A stretch of 64,000 nucleotides of DNA from Mucilaginibacter rivuli (GCF_019391655.1 NZ_JAHXPQ010000001.1:186001-250000), one strand, 5' to 3'; positions 17,675 through 25,787 are shown, counted from the stretch's first letter. Numbers and translations are program-made. The notes: a model not told the origin generated them from the sequence alone.

Positions 17675-18460
17675 TCAGACCTCCAAAAAACCCTCAAACA
17701 CCTTCACCGCAGGCCCTTCCAAAAATATATGGCTAAACTTAGCCCCTTCATAATCAAAACAAATGCTCAAATTACCACCCAGTACTTTTATCGGAGTAAC
17801 AATATGCCCGGTTTGCCCTTCGCGCAGGGCCATGGCTAAGGCTACGGCGGTTACGCCGGTGCCACAGGCGTAGGTTTCATCTTCAACGCCGCGTTCGTAA
17901 GTGCGCACAAAGTAGCCGTCGGTAGCGGGTTCCACAAAGTTAATGTTGATGCCTTCGGCACGGTAAGTATCGTTATAGCGTATGGCGTGTCCTTCATGGT
18001 ACACATCTTTATTGGCCAGGCCGGTAGCCAGCCGCACATAATGCGGCGAGCCGGTGTTGAGCACATAGGCATCGCCGTCGCGGTCAATATGGTCAACATC
18101 AATCATCTGCAAACTCACCCAGTCGCCGCTTTCTGAAATTTTGGCATAATGCGGCCCGTCCACTGCCAAAAAGTTCGTCTCCTCGCCAATCACACCTAAA
18201 TATTTAGCGAAGGCCACAATGCAGCGCCCGCCGTTGCCGCACATGCTGCTCGGGTTACCGTCGGCATTGTAGTATACCATTTCAAAATCAAAGCCATCGT
18301 GAAGTTGTAAAAACATCATACCATCGCCACCTACGCCAAAGCGGCGGTCGCAAATGCGGGCAATAGTTTCGGGATTTTGGTGATTAAATGATAGATCGCG
18401 GTTATCCACCAATACAAAATCGTTGCCTGCGCCCTGGTATTTATAAAACTTTGTTTTCAC
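17675..18460 (-). CDS. dapF: Diaminopimelate epimerase
   Basis: A 261-residue PLP-independent epimerase that turns LL- into meso-diaminopimelate for lysine and peptidoglycan synthesis. The two catalytic cysteines are Cys74 in SSMCGNGGRC and Cys199 in YACGTGVTAV. Other family residues are GNDFV at 12-16 and EDETYACG. The length is slightly below the usual 270-280 residues but complete. It is a single gene, convergent with the unknown gene at 17036 and divergent from degP. Confidence 0.97.
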   Translation of the reverse strand: MKTKFYKYQGAGNDFVLVDNRDLSFNHQNPETIARICDRRFGVGGDGMMFLQLHDGFDFEMVYYNADGNPSSMCGNGGRCIVAFAKYLGVIGEETNFLAVDGPHYAKISESGDWVSLQMIDVDHIDRDGDAYVLNTGSPHYVRLATGLANKDVYHEGHAIRYNDTYRAEGININFVEPATDGYFVRTYERGVEDETYACGTGVTAVALAMALREGQTGHIVTPIKVLGGNLSICFDYEGAKFSHIFLEGPAVKVFEGFLEV

Positions 18461-18523
18461 GTTGCAATATTAACTGGTTTAATTTAAAATGGCGTAATTT
18501 TAGGGTAAAATGTTAAAAGCATT

Positions 18524-18640
18524 GGCCTGTGCTATTCCCTCCCAACGGGAGGGTGCAGGGAGGGTTTATGCAATAGGCATGGCGAATAACCCCTCCCTGC
18601 CACTTCACAATCCGGCGCGCCCCTCCCCAAGGAGGGAATA
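18524..18640. repeat. CCCTCCC-type inverted repeat element, family B, copy 1
   Basis: A long imperfect hairpin. The outer arms are ATTCCCTCC (18534) and GGAGGGAAT (18631-18639); the inner arms are GTGCAGGGAGGG and CCCCTCCCTGC. It starts with the block GGCCTGTGCTATTCCCTCCC. A half copy in the same orientation is at 20396-20440, on the far side of the protease gene. Confidence 0.75.
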
Positions 18641-18685
18641 AAAAGCGTTTTAACATATTTTAACACATTGACAGGTAATTTAGTA

Positions 18686-18717
18686 TTGACAAATTCGTCT
18701 ATATGGTATTAAATTTG
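18686..18717 (+). promoter_or_regulatory. Bacteroidota-type promoter of the DegP/Q gene
   Basis: A -33 TTG at 18686-18688 and a -7 box TAAATTTG at 18710-18717 with a 21-bp spacer, matching TTG-N(17-23)-TAnnTTTG. Transcription would begin near 18724, about 27 bases before the ATG. Confidence 0.65.
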
Positions 18718-18750
18718 AGATCGATATTTAGAACAAGGAGAAAATAGAAA

Positions 18751-20304
18751 ATGAATATGAAAAGTTTTGGATTAACACTTTTAACAGCCTTTGTAGGCGG
18801 CGCCATCGCAGTAGGCGCGTACAAGATCATCGAACCTAAAACCAGCGGTTTATCTTTCGAAGATCAGCAAAAGGTTTACTTCGCCAGTAACAAAACTGCC
18901 CCCATCATGGCATCATCCACCGGCGACCTTGATTTTACCGAAGCAGCCGCGGCTGTAACGCCGGCCGTAGTGTATATTCGTACCACCTACGCGGCGGCAA
19001 GCAATGGCGGGCAAGATCAAATGGAACAAATGTTTGGCCAAATGTTCGGTCAGCGTGTGCGCCCGCAGGGCCCGCAACGTGCATCAGGTTCAGGCGTGAT
19101 TATCTCGCCCGACGGCTATATCGTTACCAATAACCACGTGGTAGATAAGGCCGATAAGATAGAGGTAACCATGAATGATAAGCGTACCTTTCAGGCCAAA
19201 GTGATCGGTACCGATCCTAATACAGATCTGGCTTTGATCAAAATTAGCGGCACCAATTTGCCAATCGTAAAATTAGGCAACAGCGATAATGCCCGTGTTG
19301 GCGAGTGGGTATTGGCTGTAGGTAACCCTTTTAACTTAACCTCTACAGTAACAGCCGGTATCATCAGCGCCAAAGGCCGTAACATCGGTATCATTGGTAC
19401 CCATGAGGATGACGAGCAGGATGCAAATCCTTTTGGCGGCCGCATGAGGCAGCAGCAACCCGCTGCGCCTAAAGCAAACAAAGCTATCGAGTCGTTCATA
19501 CAAACAGATGCGGCCATTAACCCGGGTAACAGCGGCGGTGCATTGGTAAACACCAAAGGCGAGCTCATCGGTATCAACGCGGCTATCGCATCACAAACAG
19601 GTTCTTACGAAGGTTATGGCTTTGCCATCCCGGTTAACCTGGCTAAAAAAGTATTGAACGATATCCAAAAATATGGTGCTGTAAAACGCGCGTTCATAGG
19701 TGTTAGCTTCCGCGAATTAAACCCGGATGTTGCACAGGAATTAAAAATAAGCACCACCAACGGTTTGTATGTTGATGAATTGGTAGCAGGCGGCGCCGCA
19801 GAGGCAGCCGGTGTTAAACCTGCCGATATCATCACCAAAGTAAATGGCAGAACTATTACTGAGTCATCCGACTTACAGGAAACCATCGGCCGCTTACAAC
19901 CCGGCGATAAAGTTGACCTGACCATTATGCGCGATGGCCACGAAAAAAACTTTAACGTAACCTTAAAAGGCGAAACTGCTGTTGCTAAAAATGCTTTGGC
20001 GTCAAAATCAGCCGAAGAGATCTACAACAAGCTTGGCGCGAGTTTCCAACCGCTTGGCGCGAGCCAGAAAGCTAAATTCGGTGTAAAATCGGGCGTAGTA
20101 GTAACACAGGTTCGTTCAGGCAAAATGTTCGATGAGTTAGGTATCGAAGTTGGCTCGGTTATTACCAGCATCAACCAGGTACCGGTAAACAGCTCAGCCG
20201 ATATTGATAAAGCCATAGGCGGTATTAAAGACGGTAACCTGCGTATCTCAGGTATCGATCCGCAAGGCGGCACATTTAACAATGTGTATGGCGGTATCAG
20301 GTAA
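18751..20304 (+). CDS. Do-family periplasmic serine protease/chaperone (DegP/DegQ)
   Basis: A 517-residue HtrA protease acting in the periplasm on misfolded proteins. An N-terminal membrane anchor or signal covers residues of about 4-24. The trypsin-like domain carries the triad His129 (TNNHVV), Asp159 (NTDLALI) and Ser261 (GNSGGAL). Two PDZ domains follow (near 315-405 and 420-510). A Met/Gln/Gly-rich loop (GQDQMEQMFGQMFGQ) near residues 89-103 matches the LA-loop region of DegP. It has its own promoter and terminator and is flanked by family B repeats. Confidence 0.95.
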   Translation: MNMKSFGLTLLTAFVGGAIAVGAYKIIEPKTSGLSFEDQQKVYFASNKTAPIMASSTGDLDFTEAAAAVTPAVVYIRTTYAAASNGGQDQMEQMFGQMFGQRVRPQGPQRASGSGVIISPDGYIVTNNHVVDKADKIEVTMNDKRTFQAKVIGTDPNTDLALIKISGTNLPIVKLGNSDNARVGEWVLAVGNPFNLTSTVTAGIISAKGRNIGIIGTHEDDEQDANPFGGRMRQQQPAAPKANKAIESFIQTDAAINPGNSGGALVNTKGELIGINAAIASQTGSYEGYGFAIPVNLAKKVLNDIQKYGAVKRAFIGVSFRELNPDVAQELKISTTNGLYVDELVAGGAAEAAGVKPADIITKVNGRTITESSDLQETIGRLQPGDKVDLTIMRDGHEKNFNVTLKGETAVAKNALASKSAEEIYNKLGASFQPLGASQKAKFGVKSGVVVTQVRSGKMFDELGIEVGSVITSINQVPVNSSADIDKAIGGIKDGNLRISGIDPQGGTFNNVYGGIR

Positions 20305-20327
20305 TTGTATCTAACTATATAAATAAC

Positions 20328-20361
20328 AAAGCCTCCCGTTAATTTTAGCGGGAGGCTTTTT
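20328..20361 (+). terminator. Rho-independent terminator of the protease gene
   Basis: The stem AAAGCCTCCCG / CGGGAGGCTTT with a loop of about ten bases ends in a T run (20357-20361). It lies 24 bp after the stop codon. Confidence 0.85.
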
Positions 20362-20395
20362 GTTATAATGCACCAAATTTCTTACAAAAGGCGGT

Positions 20396-20440
20396 GGCCT
20401 GTGCGATTCCCTCCCAACGGGAGGGTGCAGGGGAGGGGTT
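20396..20440. repeat. Family B repeat, copy 2 (half element)
   Basis: It shares the block GGCCTGTGC then ATTCCCTCCCAACGGGAGGG with copy 1 at 18524, in the same orientation, and stops after GTGCAGGGGAGGGG. The closing inverted arm is missing. Confidence 0.7.
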
Positions 20441-20487
20441 TGTAGGTAAAACCTTCTCCAACTATCTCATTATCTTACCAAACCCTA

Positions 20488-20517
20488 TTGCAAATTAATA
20501 TAATATGATTACCTTTG
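20488..20517 (+). promoter_or_regulatory. Promoter of rpsP
   Basis: -33 TTG at 20488-20490, a 19-bp AT-rich spacer and -7 TACCTTTG at 20510-20517. Transcription would start near 20524, leaving a leader of about 46 bases before the rpsP ATG. Confidence 0.7.
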
Positions 20518-20569
20518 CAGCCCCGCAGAATAGGCTCCGGGAAATATGTTGAATACATAAATTTAAAAA

Positions 20570-21145
20570 ATGGCAACTAAAATCAGATTGCAAAGACACG
20601 GTAAAAAAGGAAAACCTTTTTATTATATCGTAGTAGCCGACTCACGCGCACCACGCGATGGTCGTTTTATTGAGCGTTTAGGTTCATATAACCCAAACAC
20701 TAACCCTGCAACTATCGATATCAATTTCGATAAAACTTTAGAGTGGGTTAACACAGGTGCACAACCAACCGATACCTGCCGTGCAATATTATCTTACAAA
20801 GGTGTTTTGTACAAAAAACACTTAGAAGGTGGTGTTAAAAAAGGCGCATTAACTGCTGAACAAGCCGACGAGAAATTCCAGGCCTGGTTAGATCAGAAAG
20901 ATGGCAAAATCACAGGTAAAAAATCAAGCTTAGTATCAGCTAAAGAAGAAGCCCGTAAATTGGCTCTGATTGCTGAAGCTAAAAAGAAGGAAGATAAAGC
21001 CGCTGCAGTAGCTGCTAAATATGCTCCTCCTGTTGAAGAAGTAGAAGAAGAAGCTGCGGTTGAAGAAACAGAAGAGGCACCCGTTGCCGAAGCTGCTGAA
21101 GAAACCCCTGAAGCACCGGCTGCTGAAGAAGCTCCTGCTGAATAA
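20570..21145 (+). CDS. rpsP: 30S ribosomal protein S16 with long acidic tail
   Basis: A 191-residue S16. Residues 1 to about 85 are the ribosomal domain ([20 protein letters not shown], then [15 protein letters not shown]). The rest is a low-complexity tail: a Lys/Ala-rich helix followed by Glu/Ala/Pro repeats (about 150-191). Typical bacterial S16 has 80-100 residues; long tails are usual in Bacteroidota. It opens the rpsP-rimM pair and has a strong promoter. Confidence 0.97.
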   Translation: MATKIRLQRHGKKGKPFYYIVVADSRAPRDGRFIERLGSYNPNTNPATIDINFDKTLEWVNTGAQPTDTCRAILSYKGVLYKKHLEGGVKKGALTAEQADEKFQAWLDQKDGKITGKKSSLVSAKEEARKLALIAEAKKKEDKAAAVAAKYAPPVEEVEEEAAVEETEEAPVAEAAEETPEAPAAEEAPAE

Positions 21146-21166
21146 TTGCAGTAAAACACATTAAGC

Positions 21167-21214
21167 TATAGCGAAGCACCTCTTTTAACCAGGAGTACTT
21201 CGCTATACTTTTTT
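21167..21214 (+). terminator. Terminator-like hairpin between rpsP and rimM
   Basis: The stem TATAGCGAAG / CTTCGCTATA (21167-21176 with 21198-21207) is followed by C and six T. It lies 21 bp after rpsP and 22 bp before rimM, so it could lower rimM relative to rpsP by partial termination. Confidence 0.7.
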
Positions 21215-21236
21215 AAAGGCATTTGTAAACCACACC

Positions 21237-21761
21237 ATGAAGATAGAAGATTGCTTTAGGATAGGATCAGTATTAAAAACCCGCGGGTTAAAAGGCGAGC
21301 TGCAGGCTTATATTGATTATGATGCACCCGAGAAACTGCAGTTTGATTCCCTGTTCCTTGAGGTGAACGGCAAACTTGTACCGTACTTTGTGGAGTCGTT
21401 TAAAATGCCAATGAAGAACACCGCTTACATTTACCTGGAAGATGTTGATCATATTGACAAAGCCACCCCGCTTGCCAAAAAAGACATCTACCTCTCCAAT
21501 AAACTAAAACCTGTAAAAGACGAGAACGAGTTTACCCTGCGCGACCTGATGGGCTTTACCGCCATTGATGAAGACGAAGGTGAACTTGGAGAGATCATTG
21601 AACTGCAGGACCTTCCACAGCAATTAATAGCCACCGTAGTCTATAAAAACCGCGAAGTACTCTTCCCGCTCAGCGAAGGTATAATCACCGGGATTGATGT
21701 AGTGAAAGAAATTGTGTACGTTGACCTGCCCGAAGGTTTACTGGATATTTATTTGGAGTAA
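21237..21761 (+). CDS. rimM: Ribosome maturation factor RimM
   Basis: A 174-residue protein that binds S19 and assists late 30S assembly. The N-terminal beta-barrel (FRIGSVLKTRGLKGELQAYI, residues 6-25) and the C-terminal PRC-barrel domain (LRDLMGFTAIDEDEGELGEI, then EVLFPLSEGIITGID) are both present. The length is normal. It follows rpsP as in most bacteria, but trmD, the usual next gene, is displaced to 27389. Confidence 0.95.
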   Translation: MKIEDCFRIGSVLKTRGLKGELQAYIDYDAPEKLQFDSLFLEVNGKLVPYFVESFKMPMKNTAYIYLEDVDHIDKATPLAKKDIYLSNKLKPVKDENEFTLRDLMGFTAIDEDEGELGEIIELQDLPQQLIATVVYKNREVLFPLSEGIITGIDVVKEIVYVDLPEGLLDIYLE

Positions 21762-21787
21762 GGAACGCGGTCGCATACATCTCCTCG

Positions 21788-22138
21788 TTAGGTAGTCTTC
21801 CAAAAAGTAATGATCAGTCCGCCTGATATCACTAAAATGCCACCAACAATAACGGGCATGGTAGGTACCGATTTAAATGTGATATAACTTATCACCTGCC
21901 ATACAACAAACAGCGTGGCAATGTAAAGGCCAACCACTTTGCCAAATTCCACCGGCGCAAGGTTAAGGAAAAACCCATACCCAAACAGCAATAAAGCTCC
22001 TGCCGCTGCCAAGCCAAGCCTTGTAATACCGGTATGGTCATAAATTGATTTTCTTACTATGGCATCGCCCGTAACTTCAAGCGTGGTGGCCACGATCAAA
22101 AAAATGATAGGATGTATATTTTGCAGGATTGATTTCAT
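21788..22138 (-). CDS. Small four-helix transporter-like protein (SMR/EamA type)
   Basis: A 116-residue protein with four hydrophobic helices. The second half (FGKVVGLYIATLFVVWQVIS) and the length resemble small multidrug resistance or half-EamA proteins. A Glu in helix 1 (TTLEVTGDAIV) lies where SMR pumps have their essential glutamate. The substrate cannot be inferred. It is convergent with rimM, with 26 bp between stops. Confidence 0.7.
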   Translation of the reverse strand: MKSILQNIHPIIFLIVATTLEVTGDAIVRKSIYDHTGITRLGLAAAGALLLFGYGFFLNLAPVEFGKVVGLYIATLFVVWQVISYITFKSVPTMPVIVGGILVISGGLIITFWKTT

Positions 22139-22234
22139 GTAGCTGTGATGATGTTTGCCTAAATATAAGCATTTACCTTTTACTGTGCCTGATCAATATC
22201 ACGTGAAGCAGTAAAAATAATTTGTACAGTATAC

Positions 22235-22255
22235 TTGACATAAGTAAAATTTGTT
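22235..22255 (+). promoter_or_regulatory. Left remnant of a promoter/operator cut by the transposon
   Basis: TTG at 22235-22237 and the sequence ATAAGTAAAATTTGTT at 22240-22255 match the left part of a site whose right part is at 26252-26280. Joining the two at the target duplication restores TTG, a 19-bp spacer and TACATTTG, and restores a first operator GTAAAATTTGTTTTAC. Confidence 0.6.
22248..22255. repeat. Target-site duplication, left copy
   Basis: AATTTGTT directly abuts the left inverted repeat. The same 8 bp follow the right inverted repeat at 26244-26251. Eight base pairs is the expected duplication for IS1595-family transposition. Confidence 0.9.
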
Positions 22256-22279
22256 GGTAACTATATATCAGTTGGGACA
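22256..22279 (+). repeat. Left terminal inverted repeat of the IS1595 transposon
   Basis: 24 bp, starting GGTAACTATATATCAG and ending GGGACA. It is the exact reverse complement of 26220-26243. Confidence 0.93.
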
Positions 22280-22285
22280 AAGCGT

Positions 22286-22516
22286 TTAAGGATTGCGGTA
22301 CGCATACATCTTTGTCGTTTCGTCTTTTGACCTTATTAGTTTGCCTTGTCTTACCATAACCAGTATTATCCCTGATACTTGGTTAGTGTAGAATACTTCG
22401 CCGCTCTGTTCTACTATTGCATTGGTTATATCAGCCAGTGAACGATTTGTTTTGAAATAATCGTTTTCAATAAGCCCATTTATCAGCCTTGTAACTTTTG
22501 GTGTTTTCTTTGCCAT
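22286..22516 (-). CDS. Transposon cargo: small helix-turn-helix-like protein
   Basis: A 76-residue basic protein. The pattern of a helical N-terminal half followed by QVSGIILVMVRQGKLIRSK fits a small winged-helix fold, but this is inference from composition only. It ends 30 bp inside the left inverted repeat and is read outward. It might regulate the element or act on DNA. No family was recognised. Confidence 0.6.
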   Translation of the reverse strand: MAKKTPKVTRLINGLIENDYFKTNRSLADITNAIVEQSGEVFYTNQVSGIILVMVRQGKLIRSKDETTKMYAYRNP

Positions 22517-22614
22517 CCGTTATTCCCACTTAAATATACGAAATTAAATAATATGGTTTTTCGTAGTTAAACGAAACATGTGTTCATTTTGCATACATAC
22601 CTGTAAAAAAGCAT

Positions 22615-22812
22615 TTGAAAAAGTTACAAGAACTTATCAGAGATAGCAAGGCTATCAAGATTACATTAAGCGAGAATGAGATAATGGTTACGCAGGGCGG
22701 TAAAGTTTTCAGATTTCAATTTCGGTTCGCCGATCCTGAAATTCAGGCAGAATTTTCCGATTTCTATTATAAATACGCGCGTGGTTTATTGATTAAATTA
22801 TACGTAGTATAA
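22615..22812 (+). CDS. Transposon cargo: small protein, unknown
   Basis: A 65-residue reading frame starting with TTG at 22615; no in-frame ATG lies upstream of it. The sequence (ENEIMVTQGGKVFRFQFRF) looks like a small beta-rich protein. It diverges from the 76-residue cargo gene with about 100 bp between starts. Evidence for expression is weak: position, clean frame and lack of an overlapping better gene. Confidence 0.4.
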   Translation: MKKLQELIRDSKAIKITLSENEIMVTQGGKVFRFQFRFADPEIQAEFSDFYYKYARGLLIKLYVV

Positions 22813-22921
22813 TTTACATTTATTTGAAAATGCCCTTGCTTTGGCAGTAACTTAGTAGGTGCATATAAACCCCTGTGACCGAAATTAGTACGGTTCGAAA
22901 CGGAACAGAGTAGTGAGGGGC

Positions 22922-23434
22922 TTATGTGGATTTCAGACCATCGATGAGCGCTTGTATTTTGTTTGAGGCTATCATAATATCCCCAATCAGGGTTTCAAAT
23001 TGCTCTTGAGTGTACCATTTGATTTTTACGCTGTCCCTGAATTCAGCTAATCCAATGACATTATCTGTTATCGCCATTGGCATAACCATGACATAGTGTG
23101 CAAAATAAATTCGATGGTCGTTTAATCTTCTTATCTCATCGAAAAACTTGCTTTCAGGGTAACTATTATTCTTTGTTTTTACAAATCCATTTTCAACCGA
23201 CCGCTTATCTAAAATAGCCTTAAAAGATGTTCTCTTTGCCTCGAAAGTTAGTCTATCCAATATGATGTTTGACATCTCGTTACCCTTGTCTTTGTCATCA
23301 ATAAAGTAGCTTACAATAAATTTTTCTATCTTTTTTTCAAGCCCTGAAAATTCATTTATCAATACGCCTCTTAAGTAATGTCCTTGCGATAAATGCTCAA
23401 ATTGATAGGTGGGTAAATCTATTGGTAATTTCAT
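22922..23434 (-). CDS. Transposon cargo: possible HEPN-like protein
   Basis: A 170-residue, mostly alpha-helical soluble protein. The segment NDHRIYFAHY contains R-x4-H (Arg108, His113), the spacing used by HEPN ribonucleases, placed in a predicted late helix. It lacks the usual polar residue right after Arg, so the assignment is tentative. It diverges from the transposase gene (105 bp between starts). Its role in the element could be defence, a toxin, or regulation; the sequence does not decide. Confidence 0.6.
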   Translation of the reverse strand: MKLPIDLPTYQFEHLSQGHYLRGVLINEFSGLEKKIEKFIVSYFIDDKDKGNEMSNIILDRLTFEAKRTSFKAILDKRSVENGFVKTKNNSYPESKFFDEIRRLNDHRIYFAHYVMVMPMAITDNVIGLAEFRDSVKIKWYTQEQFETLIGDIMIASNKIQALIDGLKST

Positions 23435-23539
23435 CGATTTGGGTTTAAATATCTAACCTACAAATATATTTTCAAATAAATTAGGTAGTTTGTGGGACTT
23501 GTTTTATATTTGTCCCATTAAGTTATTAATATTAAGTAA

Positions 23540-24469
23540 ATGACATCACAATTCAACAGCCTTTTACAAGTTTTAGACTACTTCAAAAATGAGGAAGTTT
23601 GTATTTCTTACTTAGCCAAGAGCCGTTGGAGTGATACACCGTCATGCCCTCACTGTGGTAACGTAGGGGCTTATATTACTAACAGAGGCTACAAATGTAA
23701 AGCGAAAGAGTGCGCTAAGAAGTTCAGCGTAACAACAGGTACAATCTTTGAAAATACCAAGATCAGTTTGCGCACCTGGTTTGCCGCAATGTACCTATGT
23801 ACAGCACACAAAAAGGGTATTAGTTCTTTACAGTTAAGTAGGGATTTAGCCATCACTCAAAAGACCGCATGGTTTCTTTTACACCGTATCCGTGAAATGC
23901 TGTTAAGCAACCAATCAGAGCAATTAGATGGTACGGTTGAAATTGATGAAACCTATGTAGGTGGTTCTTTAAAAAATAAAAGCAATAAGAAACGTGCCGC
24001 TATGAGGGCAGTTAACGGTCAATGGGTAGACACTAAGACAGCCGTGTTTGCTATCGTTCAAAGGGACGGTCAGGTTCGCACTACGCTACTATCAACCACC
24101 CGCCCGAAAACATCTGATGTGTTACCTATCATACAGGCAAATGTAAGAGAGGATGCTTTAATTGTGACTGACAGTTCAACTATGTATGGCAGCCTCAAAC
24201 ATTCTTACAAGCACGAGGTAGTTAATCACGCTACAAGTGAGTATGTAAGAGGAGTGTTTCACACAAACACAGTAGAGGGCTTTTTTAGCCTGTTAAAGAG
24301 AGGTATTATCGGCATCTATCACTACGTATCACCAAAACACTTACAACGCTATTGTAATGAGTTTGGGTATCGTTATAACACCCGCAAGGTATCCGACTGT
24401 TTAAGGTTCGAGGATGCTATTAAAAACGTTAACGGTGTACGCTTGACTTATGCTAACTTAATTAAGTAA
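23540..24469 (+). CDS. IS1595-family transposase (ISXO2-like)
   Basis: A 309-residue DDE transposase. The N-terminal zinc ribbon uses Cys36, Cys39, Cys53 and Cys58 (CPHCG, then YKCKAKEC). The catalytic domain has Asp136 (VEIDETYVGG), Asp211 (VTDSSTMY) and Glu246 (HTNTVEGFFSLLKRG), the normal order and spacing for ISXO2-type enzymes. Full length, no frameshift. Upstream there is a -7-like box TATATTTG (23505-23512) inside a GGGAC/GTCCC inverted repeat related to the end repeats. It moves the 3,988-bp element around it. Confidence 0.95.
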   Translation: MTSQFNSLLQVLDYFKNEEVCISYLAKSRWSDTPSCPHCGNVGAYITNRGYKCKAKECAKKFSVTTGTIFENTKISLRTWFAAMYLCTAHKKGISSLQLSRDLAITQKTAWFLLHRIREMLLSNQSEQLDGTVEIDETYVGGSLKNKSNKKRAAMRAVNGQWVDTKTAVFAIVQRDGQVRTTLLSTTRPKTSDVLPIIQANVREDALIVTDSSTMYGSLKHSYKHEVVNHATSEYVRGVFHTNTVEGFFSLLKRGIIGIYHYVSPKHLQRYCNEFGYRYNTRKVSDCLRFEDAIKNVNGVRLTYANLIK

Positions 24470-24477
24470 CTTTGAAT

Positions 24478-24621
24478 ATGGCAGAGGAAAAAAAACCAAA
24501 GGTTAAGCGCAAGGTACGTGCCGAGGCTTACGACCCTAAAGTAACTTTTAATGGTACGCTTGAGGATATGATTAAGATGGCGGCTAATACAAAGCCTCCT
24601 ATTAAAAAAGAAGAAAGTTAG
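24478..24621 (+). CDS. Transposon small ORF downstream of the transposase
   Basis: A 47-codon frame starting ATG 8 bp after the transposase stop: basic N terminus (KKPKVKRKVRAE), YDPKVTFNGTLEDMIKMAA, basic tail ending KKEES. Lys-rich ends around a small conserved-looking centre suggest a DNA- or protein-binding accessory peptide, translated with the transposase. From memory, similar short genes follow other Bacteroidota IS1595 transposases, but I could not verify this. It overlaps the end of the convergent toxin-like gene by 4 bp. Confidence 0.6.
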   Translation: MAEEKKPKVKRKVRAEAYDPKVTFNGTLEDMIKMAANTKPPIKKEES

Positions 24622-25058
24622 TTATAGGTGTTATGCTTCGGGTCAAACCAAACTACGTAGAAGGTTTGATTAATAAAAAACCCAATAACCCTCCCATGTT
24701 CATTTGCTGAGATTCCGAATTGAAATGGTTTGTCAACCAACTGCTCTTCGTTTGGTAAGCCGAAGCAATCTTGCGTAGTATGATCCCAATTTATGTAATG
24801 ATTTCTTAAAGATTGCACGGTGGGATATTTTAAAGATGCACAAGTCATCCGACATATCGTTTTTATTCGTTCAAGAAATTTCAAAAAATAATCAGTGTCT
24901 CTATCCGATATAAGGTAAGATTGATGTTCTGTATCTAAATATTTGAATGAGAATTTAACAAGTTCAAGGTGTGCATTTTCTTTAGAAACTAACTCCTTGG
25001 TGGGGTTAATGAATTTTGTGTTTTTAACCTCACTCTTTTTTTTATCCCACTTAGCCAT
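24618..25058 (-). CDS. Transposon cargo: putative toxin paired with Panacea antitoxin
   Basis: A 146-residue soluble protein. It has a basic N terminus (MAKWDKKKSEVKN) and a C-terminal core ending GRVIGFFINQTFYVVWFDP. Its start overlaps the end of the Panacea-domain gene by 8 bp, the arrangement of translationally coupled toxin-antitoxin operons with antitoxin first. No toxin family could be named with certainty. The toxin call rests on its partner and position. Confidence 0.7.
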   Translation of the reverse strand: MAKWDKKKSEVKNTKFINPTKELVSKENAHLELVKFSFKYLDTEHQSYLISDRDTDYFLKFLERIKTICRMTCASLKYPTVQSLRNHYINWDHTTQDCFGLPNEEQLVDKPFQFGISANEHGRVIGFFINQTFYVVWFDPKHNTYN

Positions 25059-25527
25059 CTATCAAAAATTGACTATAATAAGCCGCTATATTTTCTTTAC
25101 TAATAACTGTTGTACATGGCTCGTCTTTCGGCAACCCCGCACGTGCTATAAGCCAAGGATCTTCAAGGTGGGTGCTTAATTCCAAAGCATACGCCTCCAT
25201 GCCGAAATACTCGCTAACTACATTATCCAAAACCTCCTGAGTTTCAGGAGAAAAATTAGAACCGATCTGCTTTAATGTATCCTCGTTTAAATCATCCCTT
25301 ATTATCGGATGCCATTTATATGAGTTGTATTGAAAGTACAAAGATGGTATAACAGGCCCATGAACCCACGCCTGAAAATCCTCTTCAAAAAGTGGCTCTT
25401 TAACAACTGCTATATGCCATGCTTGTGCATAATAAACCAATTTTTGCAACTTTAAATTGCTAATTAAGTTTTCCGTTGCATTTGACAGCGATATAAAATA
25501 GTCTGCTATATTAGTTGCAGTTAACAT
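25051..25527 (-). CDS. Transposon cargo: Panacea (DUF4065) antitoxin-like protein
   Basis: A 158-residue protein of the Panacea/SocA/GepA type. The signature KLQKLVYYAQAWHIAV (residues 26-41) and FEEDFQAWVHGPVIPSLY (47-64) is characteristic. This domain serves as a versatile antitoxin that binds unrelated toxins directly. It is followed by the 146-residue putative toxin with an 8-bp overlap. Within a transposon the pair would favour retention of the element. Confidence 0.85.
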   Translation of the reverse strand: MLTATNIADYFISLSNATENLISNLKLQKLVYYAQAWHIAVVKEPLFEEDFQAWVHGPVIPSLYFQYNSYKWHPIIRDDLNEDTLKQIGSNFSPETQEVLDNVVSEYFGMEAYALELSTHLEDPWLIARAGLPKDEPCTTVISKENIAAYYSQFLIDG

Positions 25528-25787
25528 GTTGGTAGTTGGTTAATGTTTCGTTTGGGTATGCAAAGATACGCAATTAACATACCATTTTATCAAGTTATCC
25601 ACAATTTGTTAGCTAAAATGGCTTGTTTTTATCAACAATTGACTTTTAAGTTATTGATTTTCTATGATTTATGGTGTGATTTATTTGCTAAATATTTTAG
25701 TAAGTCATTGTGCTATGGCTCGGCGATTCAGGAAGATATTTATAGTGTATGAGGATAATCGCTATCTTCGGTAAACCCTAATATATT

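Noticed and set aside
22813..22921. Spacer with CGGTTCGAAACGG in the transposon, checked as a tRNA or integrase attachment site
   Set aside because: No cloverleaf and no integrase gene. The element is explained by DDE transposition with an 8-bp duplication.
25543..25752. Possible small gene in the transposon between the antitoxin and the tail-anchored gene
   Set aside because: A 69-codon frame with no recognisable domain and composition typical of AT-rich spacer. It more likely holds promoters for the divergent neighbours.
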